Below, one piece after another: positions 50,312-59,158 of a stretch of 64,000 bases of DNA (the first letter of the stretch is position 1; every line of letters starts with the position of its first letter). Origin of the DNA: Plasmodium relictum. Its lineage: Eukaryota > Apicomplexa > Aconoidasida > Haemosporida > Plasmodiidae. The DNA is taken from positions 651,057 through 715,056 of the forward strand of contig NC_041679.1 of NCBI RefSeq assembly GCF_900005765.1, read 5' to 3'. The position numbers and the translations under genes were made by a program. The notes under the pieces are model-generated. The model searched no databases. It saw only the letters and a list, made by a program, of their open reading frames with translations, and was not told where the DNA came from.

Positions 50312-53300
50312 ATGGATATTGAAAATATGATTCCAAATAATAAATTTGAAATAAATGCTGATATAAAATTAAATGAGAGTTGTAAAAAAAATATAAGTAA
50401 ACAATTAATGCAGAAAAAATATATTTACCTGAATACATTAGGAGATAATTTGAGTTATAATGAGATAAATAATAATAAACAATATAATTTACATTATAAA
50501 TTAAAGGAACCTAATGAAATAAAAATACGTGAGGAAATAAGAAAAAATAATAAAGAAAATGAAATATATTATAATGATAGAATTTCATATATAAACAAAG
50601 ATATAAAATATATAGAAAATAAAATTCACAATAAAAATATAATACAACCAAAATTTGTCAACAATTATTCATATTACATATCCACTTTGAACTTAACAAA
50701 AAAACGATATTCAAATGTAGAAGGATATAATAAATATGATAAATTTTCAAATGTATGCATGCATAATAACAATAGTGTGAATAAAGAAATTACAAGAAAA
50801 GGGAAACATATACTCGAAAATGAATATAATAAAACATTATATTATAGAAACAGTAGAATACATAACAATAAATGTAATTTTTTATTAAAGAATGAAATTT
50901 TCTATGATGATAAAGATTTATCTAACTCAAAAGAAGCGAGCTTTAAAGAGTTTTTAAACGGTAAAAGTACAAAGAAATGTACTGAAAATGAAAATTATTT
51001 AATTTTAACAAAAAATGAAATGAGAAAATGTTCTTATTGTTCTGGTAATATAAATAATTCACACACATTAAAAAAAAATTTTTTTATTGTGGAAAACAAA
51101 AACTCATATACAACTTTAAAGAATGATCAAAAATGTACTTTTAATTTTAATAATTCGAATAGTTATTGTAGGCAAAACCCTATGGAATTTCCTAGTATTC
51201 TTACAAATTATTTTCCTTACGAAAGCAAAGATAATTGTTTAAGTGGAAATGCACTACCTAATAAATTAGATAATATATCTCTTCATAAAAGTAAAAAAAA
51301 TTATCATTTGAAGGATATTAATCTTTTTGATTTTCTAAAGGGTAATGAAAATACTTCATATAATTTTAATGATAAAAATAATAAAAAAAAAAATTTATCT
51401 AATTGTAAAAATGATTCAATTAAATTATATTTTGATAAAAATCAAATAAATAATTTTATCCTCACATATGATCAAAAGTACTCAACAAAAAATATAGAAA
51501 AAAAAAAAAATGAATTTGCAGAATATAGTCTATATAAAGAATCATGCTGTTTAAATAATGAAATAAATAATCAAATTTATAGATCAAGTAAAGGAAATAT
51601 TGAAAAAGAAATTATACAATTGAATGGTGTTTCAACAATTGAATGGTGTTTCAACGAAAGAATGTAAATTAAAGAAACAGGAGTTTCAATTAGAATTTAA
51701 TAATTCTTTTGTTATAAAAGACGAAGAATTTCAAAATGAAAATAAAATAGAAAATATAGATAATAATAAAGATGCAGATAGAAATAATATTATAAATATA
51801 AATGAAGATAAATGTAAAAGTAAAATTACAAATATATGTAAAAATCATGTAAAAGATAGAGATAAGAATAAGGATAATAATGAAGATGAAATTAAAAATG
51901 AAGTTAAATACGCAAATAGGAATAAAAATAATAATGAAGATGAAATTAGAAAGGAAGTTAAATATACAAATGGGAATAAAGATAAAAATGAAGATGAAAT
52001 TAAAAAAGAAGAAGAATATACAAATAGGAATAAAGATAATAATGAAGATGAAATTAAAAATGAAGAAGAATATACAAATAGGAATAAAGATAATAATGAA
52101 GATGAAATTAAAAAGGAAGTTAAATATACAAATAGGAATAAAGATAATAATGAAGATGGAATTAAAAATGAAGAAGAATATGCAAATGAGAATAAAGATA
52201 ATAATGAAGATGAAATTAAAAATGAAGAAGAATATGCAAATGAGAATAAAGATAATAATGAAGGTGAAGTTAAAAATGAAGAAGAATATACAAATGAGAA
52301 TAAAGATAATAATCAAGATGAAGTTAAAAATGAAGAAAAATATGATGATAAATATGTACAAAATGATTTATGTAAAGTAGGTGAAAAATTAAAGGACCAA
52401 TCAAAATATAAAGGAGTAAGTATATTTTTTAACGGTGATAGAAGGTTTTTTTTTTTTGATATTCCACCTAACGAAATAATAGAAAGAAAAAATATTAAAA
52501 TAATTGAACTAGTAAGTGAGGGAAGTTTTGGTGTTGTTTACAAAGCTATATGGAATAATAAAATTGTTGCTGTAAAAAAGGCTCATGAAAAAATGTCTTT
52601 AGAGGCTATGAGATCAATTGTAAGAGAAATGAATACATATAGATCTGTTTCTCATGATTACATTATACAGTATTATGGTAATAATTTACATATTGAGCAC
52701 TATATAAAATATATAACATGTCTGTAAAATACAAAAGAAAATAATTTATTATTATATATTAAAAAAAGAATGAATTATGTATGCACAATATTTTAATGAG
52801 AAAATTTTTCACTAATATAATTTAAAAGAAAAAAAAAAAAATCTCATGATTCATTTATAATTGGAATATATTTCAAATTTTATATATATATATATATGTA
52901 AAATTAAAAATTTTTAACAATATTATTGAGTTTCCCATATATAGTAAATTGTTGTTCTTATTCATTTTTTCATAATTTTTTTTTTATTTTTTTTTAATAT
53001 TATTTTTATATAAATTTTTTAATTTCATAGGAGTGTGTATAGAAGAATCTTTCATTGGAATAGTTATAGAATATTTAAGTAAGGGAAATGTTTTCGATAT
53101 ATTATACAATAACTCAGTGGATTTGTCATATGAAGTTCGTTTAAATATGGCAATTCAATTAGTGCGTGTAGTTAATTATCTTCATGAAAATGAAAAGTTA
53201 GTTCATAGGGATTTAAAAACTAGCAACTTATTATTGGATGAAAAGGTAAATGGAAAACCCTACAAGTTTTTTTTTAACTTTTTATTTTATCTGATTATAT

Positions 53301-54140
53301 ATAAATTTTTTTTATTAATTAGTTTAATTTAAAATTATGTGATTTTGGAAAAACAAGAAAATTAGACAAAAATGGAAAGATAGTTCTGGAAGATAATGGA
53401 GGATCTCCTCGTTATATGGCCCCTGAATGTTTTATTGATAGTAATAAAAATATATTTATATATTTTATATATATGCATATATGTTTAATCTATTAAAATA
53501 ATTTTTATATTTGTAATTTCTTTTTTCTATTTTTCTTATATATAATTTTAATTTTTTTTGAAATTATTTCCATTGTTTTATTTATTATTTTATTTATATA
53601 AACTCATTGATTATATAACCATTTCAGTTTATTAATTCCCTTTATTTTATATTTATAAAAATAAGTGAAAAGCTTTAGTTTATTTTTTAATTTATTTTTC
53701 TTTTATCTATTTCTACAAAAGTAATTTTAATATTTAAATTCTTTTTTTATTCTAATTTTAAGTCTATTCTCTATTTGTTTTTGATATTTATAGAAAATAT
53801 AATAAATGAAAAAGCTGATATATGGGGACTTGCCTGCTGCTTGATTGAAATTTTTGGTGGTTTAATTCCATTTCAACATATAAAACAGAAGGAAGGTAAA
53901 ATAAAAAAGAAAAATTTTTTTTTTCATAAATATATATATATAATATATATATATATATATAAATTTATAGATGTTATTATTGAAATTTTATTAAATAAAA
54001 AAAAACCTGAGATACCCAATTGGTTTCATCCGGACCTTCTAAGCATATTAGAAAGAAGTTTTTGTACAGATCCTAATAAAAGACCTTCATGTGAAGAATA
54101 TTTAAAATTACTTCTAAAGTTCTCATCAAAAAACATATAA
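50312..54140 (+). CDS. Tyrosine-kinase-like (TKL) protein kinase gene, five exons, frame broken in exon 1
   Basis: Predicted Ser/Thr kinase of the TKL group. Exons: 50312-52677, 53031-53245, 53323-53440, 53794-53895 and 53971-54140. Introns begin GTAATA, GTAAAT, GTAATA and GTAAAA and end TAG; all joins keep frame. Kinase motifs in order: VSEGSFGVVYKA (glycine loop, first Gly replaced by Ser), VAVKK with the ATP-binding Lys, VREM with the helix-C Glu, LVHRDLKTSNLLLDEK (catalytic loop), LCDFGKTRKL (metal-binding DFG), GSPRYMAPECF (APE-type motif), KADIWGLACCLIEIFGG and the terminal RP Arg in NKRPSCEEYL. All catalytic residues are present. The N-terminal region is Asn/Lys-rich with 18-residue repeats. 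Within exon 1 an exact 19-bp duplication (51617-51654) shifts the frame: the first 446 codons end at a stop at 51667 and the kinase frame continues from 51624. Either this is a pseudogene or assembly error, or a poor-looking intron (51588-51693) removes the duplication. The start is ATG 50312, not the upstream TTG. Confidence 0.82.
51617..51654 (+). repeat. 19-bp perfect tandem duplication causing a frameshift
   Basis: Two back-to-back identical copies of CAATTGAATGGTGTTTCAA. Nineteen is not a multiple of three, so one extra copy shifts the frame by +1. With a single copy the two flanking open frames would be continuous, since both pass through the same LNGVST codons. Confidence 0.95.
51867..52352 (+). 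repeat. Nine 54-bp coding repeats (18-residue unit)
   Basis: Nine tandem degenerate units with consensus NKDNNEDEIKNEEEYTNR in the N-terminal part of the kinase protein; the last unit is divergent. Alternating acidic and basic residues suggest an extended charged linker. The unit is a multiple of three and lacks stops in other frames, so it creates long shadow frames on both strands. Confidence 0.92.
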
Positions 54141-55148
54141 AAAAGAGTGAAGAGTGTTTATGAATATCGTATAGAGAAAAATATCGGAATAAAAAAAATA
54201 GGATAAAAACAAAATAAACATAATTTGGATAGATATTTCATTTCCCTTTTACATGGAGAAAGAATTATTTTTATTTTGTGAATGAATTTTTGTTTATTAT
54301 TTATTTAGACTGAAATATATTTCAATATTAATTTGGTAAATTTTAATATATTTAAAATATTAAAACATACGTGAAATGTGAACATTTTAAAGATTATTTT
54401 AAATGTTTTTTATATTGTTTAATTTTTTTCTTTTTCTTTCATACTTTATCTTTAGTGAGTATAAGAAAGAGTAAAATAATTTTAAAATAAAAGAGAATAA
54501 AAGGTAAATTCTAGACTAAAAAGTACTTTTTTTTTAGTACAAAAAGATATTTATAAATAATATAGAAAATTTATAATTAAGAATTTTTTATTTTAATAAA
54601 AATGCAAAAAAAAAAAAAGAAAAAAAGATTAGTACACATATAGAAATAAAAGTATTCTAAAATATAGTATATTAAATTATAATTAGATAAAAATTAAAAA
54701 AATACTATAAATGTGTACAGATACTAAAAAAAAAAGTATTTATAATTATAAAATTTTATTTATTCCATATTATATAAAACTTCTAGAAAGTAATAAATAA
54801 CTAATAAACAAATATAAAACATTTTATAGTTTAATAATTTGTTTCTTTTTTTTTTATATAAAATAATTATAAAAAAAAATTCAAAACAAATTTATATATA
54901 AATTTATACAAAGTTATTAATTTAAAATATAAAACTAAAAGTATAAGAAAATAAGTCAAAATAAAAAACTATTAAAAAAACAATATATTATTATGGTTTC
55001 TTTTTCTTTCTAGGTTAAAAAAAAAATATATTTTTTGTATATTTTTAAAAAATACTTAACATAGATTTGGTAAAATACATATTAAAAAAAAAAAGAAAAA
55101 TTGATTTCCTTTCTTGAAAAAATACAACAAAATTTTTAATTTCTTAAC
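54141..55148. other. Intergenic region
   Basis: Between the kinase gene and the small GCC-ending gene, both on the plus strand. A/T-rich background with short A runs; nothing recognised. Confidence 0.65.
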
Positions 55149-55482
55149 ATGTATACTAATCAAATGACACAATACATGAATGTAAGCGAAAATTATAAAG
55201 TTATAAAAGATGTAGAAGACAATGATGATCGTACATACATGGATAAGTCATTATATGAATTATATGATAGTGAGCATATTAAATATCCATTTTTTATAGC
55301 ACCAAAGGTAAAAAATTAAAATCATTTTACAAAATATAAATTTTAAAAAATCAATTAAACAAGGATTTTTTTTTTTTTTTTAATAGTATGACTATTACTT
55401 TACGTCAGAGGGGTATACAACTACATATAATTCACCCATTATTAAAAAATCGAAAACTAAAAAATTGTTTGGATGCTGTTAA
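55149..55482 (+). CDS. Small two-exon protein ending in Gly-Cys-Cys, unknown function
   Basis: Exon 1 is 55149-55307 (53 codons from MYTNQMTQYMNV to PFFIAPK) and exon 2 is 55387-55482 (31 codons from YDYYFTSEGYTT to the stop). The 79-nt intron begins GTAAAA and ends in a T run followed by TAATAG, and it falls between codons. The joined product is 84 residues: acidic and Tyr-rich in the first two thirds, then basic IIKKSKTKK followed by LFGCC at the C-terminus. A basic patch next to a terminal Cys-Cys is typical of proteins attached to membranes by lipid (Rab-type geranylgeranylation or palmitoylation). No GTPase motifs are present, so it is not a Rab. A longer open frame in another phase overlaps exon 2 (55388-55588) but does not fit the splice phase. 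I do not recognise the protein. Confidence 0.65.
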
Positions 55483-55787
55483 AAATGGATATTTTATTAA
55501 AGCTTTTCCTATTTTTAAAAATAAATTATATTTATTTTATAGAATTAAAGCAAAAAAAAAAAAAAGAAAAAAGCTTATCTTTTCATAATATTCATTTTTA
55601 TATATATATAAAGACTATTTTTAGAAAATTATATTTTTTATTATATTTGTAGCTTTTCTTTTTTTAATAATTTTTATATTAGGAATAAAACAAAATTTTT
55701 CTTTATTTTATTTTATTTTTTTCTATAACTATATTTTTTTATTTGAACAACTTTTTATAATGTAGTTTTTTTACACTATGTGTGTGT

Positions 55788-55804
55788 AAATATATTTTTT
55801 TAAT

Positions 55805-55858
<54 letters not shown>

Positions 55859-55875
55859 ATTAAAAAAATATATTT
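55788..55875. repeat. 88-bp perfect palindrome with (AT)21 core
   Basis: Checked base by base: the left arm from 55788 is the exact reverse complement of the right arm ending at 55875, with no spacer. The outer 23 bp of each arm are not simple AT alternation: they contain a seven-T block, AATTATATT and AAATATA. The core is alternating AT (55811-55852). Confidence 0.92.
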
Positions 55876-56270
55876 CCATGTTAACATTCTTATTTGTGAG
55901 AAATTACATTGTGAGTAAATTTTTTGAATTATATTTAGTAATAAAAAAAAAAATTAAACAAATTACAAATAGCATATTAAAAAATAAATATATAGTTGTA
56001 TATTATGTAACCAACATTTCTTACCTTTCTGTCTTTTTTCACATAATTTAATAAAAAGGAAAATTTAAAATAATTTGTTTCTTTATATTTTTAATAATTA
56101 ATAAGGGTATAAATAATAAATAATTAAAAAAAAAAAATGAAGACCTATTCTTAGTATATTTTAAGCTTCTCAAGATTAAGTGCATGAATATGTTGCTTAT
56201 TTTTTCATGTTTTATCAATTTATATAAAAAAATTTAAGAATATTATTATAATTAAATATTTTTTTAATAT

Positions 56271-56273
<3 letters not shown>

Positions 56274-56314
<41 letters not shown>
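56274..56314. repeat. (AT)n dinucleotide tract
   Basis: About 20 uninterrupted AT units in the region upstream of WARP. Confidence 0.9.
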
Positions 56315-56318
<4 letters not shown>

Positions 56319-57714
56319 TCAATGTTTTTATTTATAAATATTATTTATAAATAGAAAAAAGTTTTTTTTTTTTTTTTTAAAAAAAAAAATAGATTTAATG
56401 TTAAATAATAAGTAATTTTTTGAGAGATACAAAATTTGATGGCATAAAAATTACCATTATTTTATTTATAATAATAGATTCCTTTATACATAAAATAGAA
56501 ATAACATAAAAAACATATTTTAAGGGAAAAAAGAAGCTAAATATTATATTAGTTTTTTAATATTTTACTTTTATCATTCTTACTTTATCTCATTTTTTAC
56601 TCTCAATATTTCCTGTAAACATATGTGTATATACTTTTTTTAATACTTTCAGGTTAAATTCAGCTTTGTTTTTTTTCTATTTTTATTTTTTAATTAATTT
56701 AAGAAAAATAATATATTTATAAATATATCAATTTTAACTTAAATAATAAAATTTTAATTTGCAAACTTAAAATATGAAATTTATTCAATAATGATTTTTT
56801 TTTGATTTAAAAACATTAATTTATGATAATAATGGAAATTAGGTAATCGCTGTAAGTAGACAATAAATTAGTTGTTTATATTCATTAAAATATATTGTGC
56901 ATAAAACATATCACATTAAAAAAAAAAAAAAAAAATGGGATAGTATAACTAAAATTAATTATTTAAATTGTTATATACATAAAAATGAAAAGTAAAATGA
57001 ATGATTTATGAATGATTATGTGTGAAAATTAAACTTTGTAGAACTTAAATTTTATTCAACATAAAAGGTACAGAGTAATATTTTTTAAAATTTTATATAT
57101 AGCTTATATTTTATTATTTTTAGTTAAAATATGACATAATATTTAAAGAAAATTTTTTCTATAACAATATTCAGTGAATAATTTCATTTATTGAAGAGCA
57201 TAGTCTTATGTAGATGTTTTCACTGAACACTTCAAAAATTAAATTAATATTCATAAAAAAAACATATTTCTAAAAAATTTAAATTTATAATAAAGGAAAT
57301 TTTTTAGATTATTCGTTGTATAAATAATTTACATATGCCTATAAGTGTTATAACTAAATATTAAATTTGAATGAATAAAAAATAATATTTCTACAATTAA
57401 ATTATAAAATTTTTAAAATAAATAAAAGGAAAAAACTATAGTAATATAAAATTGCTTTTTATGTTCCTATAAAATGTGACACATATATATGCTCTTACCT
57501 ATATATCTCTATGTCTTAAGAATGCTAAATATAACTTTTTAAAGAAAAAAAAATATGCGTTTATATTTATATATTCTGTTCATATAATGATCTTTTTTGT
57601 TTGATCATTCTAAATTTTTTTTCTTTTTTAAATATAACTGAATTACAAGTATTTTAAATATTCTTATCATTTTTAATTTTCAAAAATAAAATAACCAAAA
57701 AAGTTTAAATAAAA

Positions 57715-57918
57715 TAGCTACTTGTAATTACTAAAAAAAAATTTTTTTTTTTATAAGAATTTAACAAATGGCTATCTTAGACTTCATGTTTTTGAGGAAT
57801 TATGAATACCTATTTTAACCAAAAGTTCTATTTATTTTACAATTTATTAGAAAAAAAAAAAACAGTTTTATTGTAAAAATTAATATGGTTGTATAATATA
57901 ATTCTATGTAGTTAGCTA
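57715..57918. promoter_or_regulatory. Cluster of three AP2-O-like hexamers upstream of WARP
   Basis: TAGCTA at 57715-57720 and 57913-57918, and TGGCTA (reverse complement TAGCCA) at 57769-57774, lie 545, 347 and 491 bp before the WARP ATG. Work in P. berghei defined TAGC(T/C)A as the binding site of the ookinete regulator AP2-O and listed ookinete secreted proteins among its targets. Function here is inferred from motif and neighbour only. Confidence 0.45.
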
Positions 57919-58264
57919 TATTTTAATAAAATAAAAAAAAAAATTTTAATTTTATTTTTAAAATTAAATTTTGAATTAAATTATTTTTCATAAAAATAAA
58001 TTTTAATATTTTTGAATAAATTATTTATTTTATTCTTCTCTTTCCTTTTTTCTTTTTTTAATATTTCTGATATATAGGCTCGTTAGATAGTCTTTTAAAA
58101 TTTTTTATTTTTTATATTTAATACATTTAAAATTTTTTTGTAAGTTTTGTCATTTGATTTTATTTTTATCTATACCTATATAGCAACCATTCAACTATAC
58201 TTTTTAATTTTGAATATATACCAGAATATTTTTAGTTTTTTAGTAAAACAAAAAAAAAAAAAAA

Positions 58265-59158
58265 ATGAAAAGTACAAGGATAGTATCATTTTTCATGCTA
58301 TTATTAGCATTTTTCACTATATCTACATATGAAAAAATGAATGTTGTATCACATAGTTCTGCTTCAAGGGCTGGTGAAGGAGGCAAAAATGGAAAAGTTA
58401 TAACGTGCACTGTTGAATACATAATTAATGGTGACGTGGATATTGATGATGGTGGATTCTGTGACAGTCAAGCATCATGCTCATCCAATCCAGAATCAGA
58501 TGTTAGCGGTAATTACTGTGATAATTATTATGATATAACATTGATTGTAGAAGAATCAAATTTTGTTCAAAGGGATTATTGGATAAAAGGAACAATACCA
58601 TTTTTAGAATCAATGATAAGAAATGTAAGGGTCAGTAAGGACAAAGCTCATATGTCTATTGTACTTTTTGATCGTGATCAAAGAGTTATAGTTCCATTTA
58701 CAGATGAAATTAGTCAAGACAAACAAAAGTTGATAGAAAAAGTCAAAACAATAAACGACGTAGGAAGAAGTCCCGATGCATTATATGTTTATGCATTAGA
58801 ATATGCATTGGAAAATGTTATATTTGGTGATGGAACAAGAAGTGATGCTCCTAAAGTAGCAGTATTATTTTATTATGGATATGATTATGGAGCAAACAAA
58901 CATTTAATACCGGATGTAGTTGAAGATTATAAAGAAAAGAATATAAAACTTATAATAGTAGGAATTGCCCTGTCTAATAGGGATAATGCATATTTACTTG
59001 CAGACTGTTCTATTAATGATAACAATTGTACTAACGTAGTATTTCAACCATGGGATTTTGTAATACCAGCAGCAGCACAAGTAAAAGAAATAATATGCAA
59101 TAAGGACAAATCTGAAAACCAATCTCCTTCCATGATTCAAAAAATAGTGTATAAATAA
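58265..59158 (+). CDS. WARP: von Willebrand factor A-domain-related protein, WARP
   Basis: Soluble micronemal protein of the ookinete, thought to help in attachment to and passage through the mosquito midgut. It is a single exon of 297 residues. The N-terminus has a signal peptide (hydrophobic core FFMLLLAFFTIS, residues 9-20). A Cys-rich stretch (Cys48, 66, 72, 85) precedes one A-domain (about residues 88-275), recognisable from YDITLIVEESNF (beta-1), MSIVLFDRDQRVIVPF, LEYALENVIFG, VAVLFYYG and IKLIIVGIALS. Three more cysteines follow (248, 255, 278). There is no transmembrane segment or GPI signal at the C-terminus, as expected for a secreted protein. The usual metal-site residues are replaced (EESNF where DxSxS is expected). 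WARP lies at the equivalent chromosome-8 position in P. falciparum, from memory. Codon use is more balanced than in neighbouring Asn-rich genes. Confidence 0.94.
   Translation: MKSTRIVSFFMLLLAFFTISTYEKMNVVSHSSASRAGEGGKNGKVITCTVEYIINGDVDIDDGGFCDSQASCSSNPESDVSGNYCDNYYDITLIVEESNFVQRDYWIKGTIPFLESMIRNVRVSKDKAHMSIVLFDRDQRVIVPFTDEISQDKQKLIEKVKTINDVGRSPDALYVYALEYALENVIFGDGTRSDAPKVAVLFYYGYDYGANKHLIPDVVEDYKEKNIKLIIVGIALSNRDNAYLLADCSINDNNCTNVVFQPWDFVIPAAAQVKEIICNKDKSENQSPSMIQKIVYK

Larger units (their letters stand above)
55483..58264. other. 2.8-kb intergenic region upstream of WARP
   Basis: Holds the 3' region of the small GCC gene and the WARP promoter. It contains an 88-bp perfect palindrome (55788-55875), a long (AT)n tract (56274-56314), a T-run/A-run inverted pair near 56360-56388 and three AP2-O-like hexamers at 57715-57918. 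No coding sequence is supported; the open frame at 58147-58332 is background that overlaps the WARP start in another frame. Confidence 0.65.

Noticed and set aside
51690-52361. 223-codon antisense open frame
   Set aside because: Produced by the 54-bp coding repeat of the kinase gene; Phe/Ile-rich with no start context or domain.
55388-55588. 66-codon open frame overlapping the small GCC gene
   Set aside because: It is out of phase with the well-supported exon 1 and its donor, and its C-terminal end runs into Lys homopolymer from intergenic A tracts.
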